From an uncultured beta proteobacterium (GTDB taxonomy: Bacteria; Pseudomonadota; Gammaproteobacteria; Burkholderiales; Burkholderiaceae), in assembly GCA_903900805.1 (NCBI GenBank), contig CAIUOP010000039.1:1-39520 (forward strand): a stretch of 39,520 bases of DNA, written 5' to 3'. Shown one piece after another: positions 30,585-38,715 of the stretch. Below the pieces are notes generated by a model. It did no database searches, was not told the DNA's origin, and was given only the letters and a program-made list of their open reading frames with translations. The position numbers and the translations under genes are program-made. How positions within the stretch are numbered: the first letter of the stretch is position 1; the number at the start of each line of letters is the position of its first letter.

Positions 30585-31859
30585 TTACCCCAAACTATCA
30601 GCCCAGATATTGTGAGCCCATCCCCAGGCATATACACCCTCAAGGGTTGATGGTGCTGGTGACAGCCCTCCGGACCCTGGGACCGTCTTGAAGGTCTTTT
30701 CAGCAGCGATGTATTGATGGACGCTGGCAACGTGCACAACCTCACGCTCATTAACGAAGCTATAGCAGGTGTTGGTGAGAACGGGCGCTGGATTGACTTC
30801 CCAACCACTCAGCTCAGCAACAATAGCCGCGGCCGCCACTTTGGCATGTGAATTAGCCATATGCCCCGATTTCGGCATTAAAGGCGCCACTTGTATTGAG
30901 TCACCCAACACATGGATATCCTTGTGTGCTGTAGATTCAAAGTTAATAAAATTCACATTGACCCACCGACCATTTGAATTTGCCAAGCCTGTTTTGACTG
31001 CAATTTCACCAGCACTCATTGCGGGTAGCAAATTCAATACATCAGCCTTAATGTCATCCTGCACTTCAAGTTTGATTGTCTTGGTTTTTGCATCAACCGC
31101 AGTGACATTATGTTTTGGTAAGTATTCAATCATGCCGGTGTATTGCTCAGCCCAAACTTTCTTGAATAGTCCGCCCTTGGATGTCACATCCTGGTTAGCA
31201 TCCAAAATCAATACCTTGGATTTCGGTTTATTTTTCTTCAGGTAGTTTGCTACTTGGCAAGCACGCTCATATGGGCCAGGAGGGCAGCGATACGGCGCCT
31301 CTGGAATACTGATTGCAAAAGTGCCGCCATCACGCATTGATGCCAACTGCTTGTGAAGAGCAACGGTCTCCGCTCCGGCTTTCCATGCTTGCAAGGTAAC
31401 TCCATCCTTATTAGCTTGAGCTAGACCCTCGATGCTATTCATCATGAGGGTAATGCCAGGAGAAACAATAGCCTTGTCGTAGCGCAAGGTTTTACCTGAG
31501 GCTAGCTTGACGGTTTTTTTATCTGCATCAATACTCACAACGCTATCTTGAATCATTTTGATGCCATGGCGCTTGCTCAGATTGTCGTAAGGCGAAGTGA
31601 GCTCCGCCAAAGTACGTGAGCCACCCACAACTAAATTGGATAGCGGGCAAGAAATAAATGAAGCATTTGGCTCAATGAGCGTTACTTTGGCAGTGTTATT
31701 CGAAAAGAGGCGCAAGTATTTAGCAGCAGTAGCACCGCCATAACCACCGCCAATGACGAGAATTTCTGCTTTTTGTAAATTAGCGCGAGCATGGCCAGAG
31801 AAGCCTGCGAGTAAGCCAAGCGCTGCTGCGCTTTGTCCAATAAAGTGTCGACGATCCAT
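30585..31859 (-). CDS. fccB: Flavocytochrome c sulfide dehydrogenase, flavoprotein subunit
   Basis: Periplasmic FAD protein that oxidises sulfide and passes electrons to its cytochrome partner. The 424 residues start with a Tat-type signal (DRRHFIGQSAAALGLLAG, cleavage near ARA). FAD-binding GGGYGG is at 37-42. Cys71 in IEPNASFISCPLSNLVVGG corresponds to the cysteine that covalently holds FAD in Allochromatium FccB. Cys192 (YRCPPGPYERAC) and Cys365 (LTNTCYSF) match the redox disulfide. GGAAG precedes the ATG. It lies 14 bp after fccA. SoxF is a close alternative name; no other sox gene is visible. Confidence 0.92.
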   Translation of the reverse strand: MDRRHFIGQSAAALGLLAGFSGHARANLQKAEILVIGGGYGGATAAKYLRLFSNNTAKVTLIEPNASFISCPLSNLVVGGSRTLAELTSPYDNLSKRHGIKMIQDSVVSIDADKKTVKLASGKTLRYDKAIVSPGITLMMNSIEGLAQANKDGVTLQAWKAGAETVALHKQLASMRDGGTFAISIPEAPYRCPPGPYERACQVANYLKKNKPKSKVLILDANQDVTSKGGLFKKVWAEQYTGMIEYLPKHNVTAVDAKTKTIKLEVQDDIKADVLNLLPAMSAGEIAVKTGLANSNGRWVNVNFINFESTAHKDIHVLGDSIQVAPLMPKSGHMANSHAKVAAAAIVAELSGWEVNPAPVLTNTCYSFVNEREVVHVASVHQYIAAEKTFKTVPGSGGLSPAPSTLEGVYAWGWAHNIWADSLG

Positions 31860-31873
31860 GATGGGCTTCCTTA

Positions 31874-32206
31874 TTATTTCTTGCCAAGCTGATTGGCGAT
31901 AGTTGCAAGTTGCTCGTCAGAGTAGCCTTTGGCTAACTGCGGCATGATGGTTCCTTCACGAGCGCCGGATTTAAATGCCTTCAATTGAGTCAGCATTTGC
32001 TCGCTTGTTAATTGATTGATTAAGGGCATGCCACCATCAACCACCCCTTTGCCATCAGTGCCGTGACAGTTGGCGCAGGTAGCAGCAAGACTGCGTTTGT
32101 ATAGATTGCTGGCATCAGCATTTTGCGCAAGGGCGGAACTACTCCAATGGCTAAAGCCGATATAGAGCGTTGCTAGGATTGCGGGTTTGAGATACTTTGC
32201 TCGCAT
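31874..32206 (-). CDS. fccA: Monoheme cytochrome c, partner of sulfide dehydrogenase
   Basis: A 110-residue secreted class I cytochrome c: signal peptide (about 1-28, ending SSALAQ), heme motif Cys44-Ala-Asn-Cys47-His48 and likely axial Met in GTIMPQLAKGYSDEQL. It should accept electrons from FccB. With one heme it is of the short type, unlike the diheme subunit of Allochromatium. The frame opens at 32221, but that ATG overlaps the GGAG that serves the ATG at 32206, so the latter is the start. First gene of fccAB, divergent from the glycosyltransferase operon. Confidence 0.9.
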   Translation of the reverse strand: MRAKYLKPAILATLYIGFSHWSSSALAQNADASNLYKRSLAATCANCHGTDGKGVVDGGMPLINQLTSEQMLTQLKAFKSGAREGTIMPQLAKGYSDEQLATIANQLGKK

Positions 32207-32215
32207 GGGGTTTAT

Positions 32216-32219
32216 CTCC
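32216..32219 (-). promoter_or_regulatory. Ribosome site fixing the fccA start
   Basis: GGAG on the minus strand, 9 nt before ATG 32206 and overlapping the alternative upstream ATG at 32221, which is therefore unlikely to be used. Confidence 0.75.
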
Positions 32220-32365
32220 ATTTGGTTTATTTCTGAATAATGTATTACGTTTTACTTAATGGCATCATAAACAAGAAGTTTTGAAAGAAGTGAGATTTGC
32301 TTCATATTCATTTTTCATAAGCTCATTCGAAAAAGAGGCTGAATCTACTTTTATCAGATCTTCGA

Positions 32366-32390
32366 GCATACCTATAAACTATAGGTATGC
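32366..32390. promoter_or_regulatory. 11-3-11 perfect palindrome containing a start codon
   Basis: GCATACCTATA (32366-32376), AAC, TATAGGTATGC (32380-32390). The ATG of the glycosyltransferase is 32387-32389, inside the right arm. TATAAA at 32373-32378 is a good -10 and would start transcription at about 32385-32387, so the mRNA may be leaderless and the palindrome an operator over the promoter. If transcription began earlier, the RNA hairpin would bury the start codon. Confidence 0.65.
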
Positions 32391-34120
32391 GAGGTTTATT
32401 TTCTTACCGTTCTGCTCTCCTAATACTACTTCTAGGTGTATTTACCTATCTTTATGGCTTAGATAGCCGATTTGCGCCTAAAAATGGGGACGAGTATCCC
32501 TATATGCATATAGTCCGCATGACTGCTGAGGCTGGAAATTGGCTACCCCTCCAGTCTGAAATGGATGGGATCAAAAATACCAAACCACCCCTGATTTTTT
32601 GGCAAGGAATTGCTAGTACTCATTGGGCAAGTCAATGGTCTCTAGCAAATCTTCGTTGGCCTAGCATTCTCTATACAGGGCTTACGGCATTTTTCTTATT
32701 CTTAGCAGTGCGTCGCTTTAGTGGCAAAACCCAAACCGGCCTATTAGCAGCTTTAGTTTGGCTTTCTTTCTTTGCCACCTATCGTTACGGCCGCCCTTTC
32801 TTAGCAGACCCACCAGAAGTCTTTTGGATTAGTTTGCCATTCATGGCGCTTCTATATTGGGGTAAATGCGCGTTTGAATCTAAATTCTTTTTTCCACTAT
32901 TGGCCGGCATCTGTTTTGGCCTAGCTCTTTTTGCTAAATCCTTTGCTTACATCGCGCCAGCAACTTTCGCTCTTGGCCTTTACTACTGGCGCTGGCGGCA
33001 GTGGAGTATTCCAAAAACGCTCACCCATGATCTTTATAAGGTCTGCATCGCTGGCATATTGGCCCTAGCAGTATTTGCTTTGTGGTTTGCATTTGATCCA
33101 AACCCAGAAGCAGTTTGGCAAGAATTTGTTCTTGGTGAGAACGCTGGAAAATTTGCAGCACGAAATTCTAATTACTTACTGGATCTCCTGCGTGGTGGTG
33201 ACAGTGTTTGGTTATTACTCTTAACCACATTAGCTAATGCAGGTTTATTTACTTTCGTATTAATTTCTACCCTATGGCAGTGCTGGCGTGAACGTCGCTT
33301 CTTGAGCTTCGAAGAAGTTCTCTTGTTATTGTTGATAGTTGCATTTTTGATTGTGTTTACTTTGCCAAGCCAGCGCTCTGGTCGATATCTATTACCAGTC
33401 ATGCCAGCATTTGCTGCCTTGATTGCCCTGCATTGGGAGCGCTTGCCTTTATGGGGCTTTCGAATGGCGCTGCTCCTGCAGATACTCGTTCTTTCACTCC
33501 TATTGTGGGTCGGCGCAAATCTACAATTTTCTGGCCTGATGGGAGAGGCGGGCCCATGGACCTATTCTTATTACCATTGGATATTGATGGCTGGAAGTCT
33601 CATCATTGCTCTAGTGGGTTTATTTAAATATCAACAGACTAAAACTTTGGCATTAGCAGTTTGCTTTCTTACTTATTGCGCACTGACTAGTAGCTTAGCC
33701 CCCTTGGAAGGGCAGCTTGGACGCTACTCAACAGCGACGATTGCTCAATTGCAGGGTAAGGATGTCTGGATTCCTTGTGACTTCCGCGCAAAAGATGAAG
33801 AGTATCGATTACTATTGCCTGGCACTAAGTTGCACGGCTACTTGGCTAAAGATGCAAGCGATGTGAATGGACTGACAAGCTCTTATCCTCTGGTTGCGGT
33901 ACAAGCACCACTGGGAAGTGTTCCTGTAATTTGTGATTCTTGTGAGATCGTGGGGCAAAGAATAGAAATGCGAGCTCGGCACTCCAATGAAGAAATCAAA
34001 GAGATCTTGCAGGGCCACGTTAGTAAACATCTTTTTGTAAATGAGTACTTAGTTGCAACATCAGTTGCAAAACCAGTCGCATCCCCCGATTTTATTAATG
34101 TTAAGGATGCTTGTAGATGA
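32387..34120 (+). CDS. GT-C glycosyltransferase, family 39/ArnT-like
   Basis: A 577-residue membrane glycosyltransferase with about 12 hydrophobic helices in residues 8-440 and a soluble periplasmic C-terminal part (about 445-577). The first loop carries the acidic pair of GT-C enzymes (KNGDEYPYMHIVRM) and TKPPLIFWQ, like KPPL-Y/W motifs of ArnT and PMT proteins; SQRSGRYLLPVMPAFAALIA is another family mark. Such enzymes move a sugar from a polyprenyl-phosphate donor to lipid A, protein or another acceptor; here neither is known. An in-frame TAA nine bases before the ATG rules out an earlier start, and there is no usable Shine-Dalgarno. The stop overlaps the next ATG (ATGA). Confidence 0.88.
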   Translation: MRGLFSYRSALLILLLGVFTYLYGLDSRFAPKNGDEYPYMHIVRMTAEAGNWLPLQSEMDGIKNTKPPLIFWQGIASTHWASQWSLANLRWPSILYTGLTAFFLFLAVRRFSGKTQTGLLAALVWLSFFATYRYGRPFLADPPEVFWISLPFMALLYWGKCAFESKFFFPLLAGICFGLALFAKSFAYIAPATFALGLYYWRWRQWSIPKTLTHDLYKVCIAGILALAVFALWFAFDPNPEAVWQEFVLGENAGKFAARNSNYLLDLLRGGDSVWLLLLTTLANAGLFTFVLISTLWQCWRERRFLSFEEVLLLLLIVAFLIVFTLPSQRSGRYLLPVMPAFAALIALHWERLPLWGFRMALLLQILVLSLLLWVGANLQFSGLMGEAGPWTYSYYHWILMAGSLIIALVGLFKYQQTKTLALAVCFLTYCALTSSLAPLEGQLGRYSTATIAQLQGKDVWIPCDFRAKDEEYRLLLPGTKLHGYLAKDASDVNGLTSSYPLVAVQAPLGSVPVICDSCEIVGQRIEMRARHSNEEIKEILQGHVSKHLFVNEYLVATSVAKPVASPDFINVKDACR

Positions 34121-35364
34121 GCCGTGTTCTCGCCCTATGTTTTTTATTGCTAGCTGCGGTGATCGGCTTTTTGCATATTGATAGTCGTCCAGCTTGGGCG
34201 CCTTTTGTGCCCAATACAATCACTACAGTTGAAGCAGAAGTGGAGGTAGCAGCGCCTCCAAAATCTAAAAATCAAAGTATTCCAAGTAAGGTAATTATTG
34301 CAAGCCCTATTAGCACATGGTTACCAGATACCAGTGCTGCTTCAGTGCATGCTGCATCTCTAATCGCATTGAAGGATGGTGCTATTCGGGCTTTTTGGTT
34401 CGCTGGTAGTCGTGAAGGTGCTAAAGATGTTGTGATTAACAGCGCTGTCTTTGATCCCAAGTCATCTAATTGGAGCGCTCCTACAGTAGTGATGGATAGA
34501 GTGAGTGCTGAAAAAGGTTTATCGCGATATATCGCTAAGCTGGGTAATCCAGTGCCGGCCAGAATGGCAGATGGCCGCTTGCAATTATTCTTTGTCACGG
34601 TTTCGATTGGTGGCTGGGCAGGCAGTTCAATTTCTAGTGTGATTTCAGATGATGAGGGTTTGACTTGGAGCAATCCACAGCGCCTCATTAGTTCACCCCT
34701 TATTAATCTGAGCACCTTAGTTAAGTCACCAACCATTTCCTTTGCCGATGGCCGCCTAGGCTTACCTGCTTATCACGAGTGGATCGGGCGCTTCGGTGAA
34801 TTCTTAAGAATCGATGGGGGGCAAGTGATTGATAAACGTCGTATGAGCTCTGGCCGAAGTGCTATTCAGCCAATGGTGTTTGTAAACGATGCTCAAGATG
34901 CAACTGCGTACTTCCGTCAAACGAGAAGTGCAGGCCAAGCCAAGCAAGTGCCTATTAGTCAAACACAAAATGCAGGCCAATCATGGCAGTCAGGGGCAGA
35001 TTTGCCGATTGCTAATCCGAATGCTTCAGTAACTGGTTTACAGCTGAATGATGGCACAAGAATTTTGGTGCTCAATAATCTTGAAAGAGGGCGTTATCGC
35101 TTGGTCTTGATGATGGCGGATGCTAAATCTGGACAGTGGCAAACTATAGAAGCGTTAGAAGATGATGAAGCCTTGCCAGAAGATCAGCGTAAAGAGTTTT
35201 CTTATCCATACCTCATTAGCCTTGATGGTAATGATGCTCATCTAGTTTATACCTGGGATCGTAAGAAGATTCGTCATCGATACTTCTCTGGGGCTTGGTT
35301 AAAGCACGCACAAAGCCAGCTTGGCGCTATACCAGTAGATGTCAACACTCAGGAGGTTAAATAA
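34117..35364 (+). CDS. Sialidase-fold (BNR) protein, membrane-anchored
   Basis: A 415-residue protein with one N-terminal helix (about 4-20) serving as anchor or uncleaved signal, a Pro/Lys-rich linker and a six-blade sialidase-like propeller (about 60-400). Asp-box motifs are SDDEGLTWSNPQ and TQNAGQSWQSG; AFWFAGSREGAKDVVINSAVF is the first-blade motif of the BNR_2 family. The true substrate may not be sialic acid, and the catalytic Arg triad cannot be assigned by eye. It should act in the periplasm. Start and stop overlap its neighbours (ATGA; TAATG), so the three genes are translationally coupled. Confidence 0.85.
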   Translation: MSRVLALCFLLLAAVIGFLHIDSRPAWAPFVPNTITTVEAEVEVAAPPKSKNQSIPSKVIIASPISTWLPDTSAASVHAASLIALKDGAIRAFWFAGSREGAKDVVINSAVFDPKSSNWSAPTVVMDRVSAEKGLSRYIAKLGNPVPARMADGRLQLFFVTVSIGGWAGSSISSVISDDEGLTWSNPQRLISSPLINLSTLVKSPTISFADGRLGLPAYHEWIGRFGEFLRIDGGQVIDKRRMSSGRSAIQPMVFVNDAQDATAYFRQTRSAGQAKQVPISQTQNAGQSWQSGADLPIANPNASVTGLQLNDGTRILVLNNLERGRYRLVLMMADAKSGQWQTIEALEDDEALPEDQRKEFSYPYLISLDGNDAHLVYTWDRKKIRHRYFSGAWLKHAQSQLGAIPVDVNTQEVK

Positions 35365-35984
35365 TGGGTAACCTGGTGCAAACTCTTGCTTTAGTTGAGA
35401 TGTCTATTACTTGCGCGGCTGTGATTACATTGCTATTGCAAAAGATGACTCCTCAGGAATTTCCACTGTTTGCAAAAGTCATTTTGATTCTATTGATTGG
35501 CAATCTCTTTTTCTGGCCATTAGGCCTAGGCATGGAATTACCACTTTCTGCTTATGTTAGAGGCGTCATTGGTGATCTGAGTATCGTCACTACCTTATTA
35601 CTTTGGACCTCATTGCTATCAGTGAGGAAGTTTGCTCCATTAGCATTCAAGTTCGCCGTAGCTTGCATCGCAATTGCTTTCTACCCATTTGCCTTGGGTC
35701 TTGGCATGATCGATCCCTACGCTTGGGGATATGGATCAACACTATTCTTTATTGCAGTTTTACTCTTTGCAACTGTGTGTGGTCTAGCCAATTGGAATAA
35801 GGGTGTTTGGATTATTGCCATTGCTATTTTGGCTTGGACAGCCCATTGGCATGAGTCTGCTAATCTTTGGGATTACTTGTTAGATCCATTCTTAGCAATC
35901 TGGGCTTTGAGTGCATTGTTTGGAGTGCTTTATAGAAAGCGCCGCGAGAAGGCCCGCTCTGGTTATTTGTTTAGACCAGGTTAA
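35364..35984 (+). CDS. Multi-span membrane protein of unknown function
   Basis: A 206-residue hydrophobic protein with about seven membrane helices (near 5-25, 36-56, 66-86, 92-112, 120-140, 146-160, 168-190) and a basic cytoplasmic tail RKRREKARSG. I do not recognise a family. An ideal AGGAGG stands 7 nt before the ATG, the best ribosome site in this operon, and the start overlaps the sialidase stop by one base. Being last in a coupled operon with a glycosyltransferase and a sialidase-fold protein, it may serve the same envelope-glycan process. A terminator follows. Confidence 0.8.
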   Translation: MGNLVQTLALVEMSITCAAVITLLLQKMTPQEFPLFAKVILILLIGNLFFWPLGLGMELPLSAYVRGVIGDLSIVTTLLLWTSLLSVRKFAPLAFKFAVACIAIAFYPFALGLGMIDPYAWGYGSTLFFIAVLLFATVCGLANWNKGVWIIAIAILAWTAHWHESANLWDYLLDPFLAIWALSALFGVLYRKRREKARSGYLFRPG

Positions 35985-36018
35985 GCAATCCTGGATTTAG
36001 CATCAAGTCTTCAGAAAG

Positions 36019-36047
36019 AAAAAAGCCAGCAATATGCTGGCTTTTTA
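36019..36047. terminator. Bidirectional intrinsic terminator
   Basis: Stem AGCCAGCA (36024-36031) with TGCTGGCT (36035-36042), loop ATA, flanked by an A-run and T5. It ends the glycosyltransferase operon (plus) and the Bug receptor gene (minus), which converge here. Confidence 0.9.
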
Positions 36048-36064
36048 TCTGATGCAGTCAATGC

Positions 36065-37054
36065 TTAGTCTGGAATATTCGCTTTACGAATCACTGGACC
36101 CCAAACGTTGATTTCAGAATCTAGATGATCTTTTAGACCTTTAGCAGACATCTTGCTGGCCGGCACAATATCAATATTGGCATCCTCTAAACGCTTCTTG
36201 ATCTCAGGATCGTTCATTGCCTTCTTAAGAGCTACATTGATCTTATCTAGGATAGGTTGTGGAACGCCTTTTGGAGTGTAGACACCATGCCAAACTTTGA
36301 CTTCAAAGCCTTTTAGTCCTTGCTCATTTAGGGTTGGCACATTAGGAATCGCTGGTAAGCGTTTCATAGTGGTGGTGCCATAAGCCTTTACACGACCATC
36401 TTTGATGTAAGGAATGGTTTGAGTCGTTTGATCGCAAAGCAAATCTACTTGCCCACCCAATAGGTCTGTCAGAGCAGGGCCAGTGCCTTTGTAGGGAATA
36501 TTAGTAAGCTTCACACCCATACGGCTTTGGAATAATAAGCCGCAAAGCTGAGATACAGCCCCTGGACCAGCATTAGCCATTGTTACTTTTGAACCATTGG
36601 CCTTGATGTAGGCTTCAAGCTCTTTAAAGTTATTTGCTGGCAAATCTTTTTTACCCAAGAGCACCATTGGTACATCAGCAACTTGACCGATATACTCAAA
36701 ACTGGTCATTGGGTCGTATGGGAGCTTGTCATAGAGGGCATTAGCAGTGGCCATACCCATGTGATGAATGTAAATGGTGTATCCGTCTGGAGCTGCTCGT
36801 GCTACCTTAGTAGAAGCAATAGTGCCACCTGCGCCAGGAACGTTTTCTACTACCACTGTTTGACCTAACGATTGACCCATCGGCACTGAGATGAGGCGCG
36901 CGATAGTATCGGTTGGTCCACCCGCAGCAAATGGCACAACCAAGCTAATTGACTTGGTTGGCCAATCTTTTTGAGCTAGTGCATTACCGCTTAGAAGTGC
37001 ACTAGCAGTGATTACTGCAGTGATTCCGGAAAATAAGAAATTCTTGATCTTCAC
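36065..37054 (-). CDS. Bug/TctC-type solute-binding protein
   Basis: Periplasmic receptor of the tripartite tricarboxylate transporter family, which binds carboxylates. With the GTG start at 37054 it has 329 residues, the usual size: signal peptide to about 28 (ending GNALAQ), then KSISLVVPFAAGGPTDTIAR, VVENVPGAGGTIASTKVARAAPDGYTI, MANAGPGAVSQLCG and YKGTGPALTDLLGGQVDLLCD, all family marks. The frame continues to 37138; ATG 37066 overlaps the GGAG that serves GTG 37054. No tctAB membrane genes are nearby, so it is one of the orphan Bug receptors common in Burkholderiales. Gene neighbours suggest an organic acid ligand. Confidence 0.92.
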   Translation of the reverse strand: MKIKNFLFSGITAVITASALLSGNALAQKDWPTKSISLVVPFAAGGPTDTIARLISVPMGQSLGQTVVVENVPGAGGTIASTKVARAAPDGYTIYIHHMGMATANALYDKLPYDPMTSFEYIGQVADVPMVLLGKKDLPANNFKELEAYIKANGSKVTMANAGPGAVSQLCGLLFQSRMGVKLTNIPYKGTGPALTDLLGGQVDLLCDQTTQTIPYIKDGRVKAYGTTTMKRLPAIPNVPTLNEQGLKGFEVKVWHGVYTPKGVPQPILDKINVALKKAMNDPEIKKRLEDANIDIVPASKMSAKGLKDHLDSEINVWGPVIRKANIPD

Positions 37055-37060
37055 TTTAAT

Positions 37061-37064
37061 CTCC
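37061..37064 (-). promoter_or_regulatory. Ribosome site deciding the Bug receptor start
   Basis: GGAG on the minus strand, 6 nt before GTG 37054. It is built from the ATGGAG of the alternative ATG at 37066, which itself has no ribosome site. Confidence 0.6.
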
Positions 37065-37309
37065 ATCTTTTTAAGTTGAGTAATTTTGCCACCTCTAGAG
37101 CCTGTTGAGTAGGGGTAAGGCCTAGTGTTTACCAGCAATGGTAATAGTTTTTTGGGGTAGAAGCACTACTGGGCGGTCAATTAAGCGCCCATCTAGCTCC
37201 AATATGCCCCTTTAGATGCTTATCTGCCTGAATAACCCTCTTGGCCTAAGCAGCTTTCTGCTTGGAGGGCGCAAAGGTAAGCCAAGTAAATTCATATGAG
37301 GCTGGCAGT

Positions 37310-38686
37310 CTAAGTGCTGGTAAGTAGAGCGCCTATCTTGGCCTGCTTGCGAATATTCCATAAGAGATCGATTGCTTTGCTCATTTCAGCAGGGGTAGCG
37401 CCTCCACTAAAAGCAGCAAGCCGCATCGCCTTATCGGTAATCTCGGTACGGCTTAAGGTATTTCCAGGATCCCCTTTAGGCTCGTCAACGCGACCATCCA
37501 GAATTTGTCCATTGTTCAAATGCACTTTGACTTTACCAATCCAGCGTTGTGGATACGCACTATCTACTTCGGGGTCAAGAGTCATGGTGACGCGATCACG
37601 GAAGAGGCAAATTGCATCATCATGAAAATGCGCATCGAATTCTTGAAGGCCGGCAAATTGATAGTGGGCAACCAAAGCCAGTACAGTGCCCATTGAAAAC
37701 TTGGATTGATGAACGGTAGCTGGATTAACGACGGGTCCCAAGACATCAATCGCACCCTGGTGCACTAAGGTTTCTACTTTGGCGATATCGCTTGGCTTAA
37801 GTTTATTGGCCAACATGACTTGCAAGAGCGCATCAGCAGCAGGGTGAGTATGACGACAGGAGGCGTGATACTTAAAGCTCGTTTCAGCTAAAGCCCAGCG
37901 ACTACCTAAACGGTCAACCAGTTTTTTTGGATCGGCATCACTTGACATGCCAGCAGCTAAACCTTGCTTACCTTCGAGGATATGCTCTGCGCCAGTAAAG
38001 CCTGCTTGGGCAATATAAGCCGACATCAAGCCAGTTGCAGCTGCATGGGCGGTATGTAATTGTTTTGAGTCTGCCGCATCACGTAAAAATTCCCAGAGGC
38101 CCGCAGATTGTGTACCAGCAGAACCAAAGGCATGGAGCATTTGTGTAGGCGAGAGTTTGAGTAGTCGACCTACAGCAGCAGCAGCAGCAAGTGGGCCTGC
38201 AGTGCCAGTAGTGTGAAAGACTTTGTAGTGAGAACGACCTAGGAACTCACCAACCCGAATGCCGACTTCATAACCAGCTACTGCTGCAACTAAAAGATCT
38301 TCTCCAGATGCGCCAATGGCTTGCGCACATGCTAAGGCAGGTGGAAACACTACTGTAGCTGGATGAAAGACTGAACCATTATGAACATCATCTTGCTCGG
38401 CCACATGAGAAGCGGCAGCATTAGCCATTGCCGCTAAAAAAGGACTTGAACTTTTTCGAGAGATCAGAATTTCAGAGGGGCCAGCATGCTTGCTATCAAA
38501 GCCCCCCATATTCTGCGCAAACTGGGCAATGGTTTCAACAGGGCGTGAACCTTTGCCTGCAATTGCTGAACCAAACCAATCTACTAATAAGTCCTCAGCA
38601 CGACTCATCACATCACTAGGAATGTCGTCCGCTTTTAAATGAGCAGCAAAACTGGCAAGCTCGAGAGATAGATGTTCTTTACTCAT
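37310..38686 (-). CDS. MmgE/PrpD family protein
   Basis: A 458-residue member of the family that includes 2-methylcitrate dehydratase PrpD, cis-aconitate decarboxylase and iminodisuccinate epimerase. Typical parts are AEDLLVDWFGSAIAGKGSRP, ANAAASHVAEQDDVHNGSVFHPATVVFPPALACAQ, GYEVGIRVGEFLG, HTTGTAGPLAAAAAVGRLLKL, KYHASCRHTHPAADALL and GDPGNTLSRTEITDK. The precise substrate is not predictable. It follows the MaoC-like gene by 29 bp on the minus strand and precedes the Bug receptor after a gap of about 255 bp, in line with uptake and breakdown of a carboxylic acid. Confidence 0.92.
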   Translation of the reverse strand: MSKEHLSLELASFAAHLKADDIPSDVMSRAEDLLVDWFGSAIAGKGSRPVETIAQFAQNMGGFDSKHAGPSEILISRKSSSPFLAAMANAAASHVAEQDDVHNGSVFHPATVVFPPALACAQAIGASGEDLLVAAVAGYEVGIRVGEFLGRSHYKVFHTTGTAGPLAAAAAVGRLLKLSPTQMLHAFGSAGTQSAGLWEFLRDAADSKQLHTAHAAATGLMSAYIAQAGFTGAEHILEGKQGLAAGMSSDADPKKLVDRLGSRWALAETSFKYHASCRHTHPAADALLQVMLANKLKPSDIAKVETLVHQGAIDVLGPVVNPATVHQSKFSMGTVLALVAHYQFAGLQEFDAHFHDDAICLFRDRVTMTLDPEVDSAYPQRWIGKVKVHLNNGQILDGRVDEPKGDPGNTLSRTEITDKAMRLAAFSGGATPAEMSKAIDLLWNIRKQAKIGALLTST

Positions 38687-38715
38687 AAAAATATTCTCTT
38701 ATTAGTGCTGATACG

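Noticed and set aside
32366..32390. MerR-family (CueR/PbrR-like) operator
   Set aside because: The symmetry and TATA content look similar, but MerR sites lie between -35 and -10 with a 19-20 bp spacer, and no MerR gene is near; the site covers the -10 and start codon instead.
37248..37263. AAGCAG-CTTT-CTGCTT as terminator of the MmgE/PrpD gene
   Set aside because: The stem is short and has no U-run on the minus strand; too weak to call.
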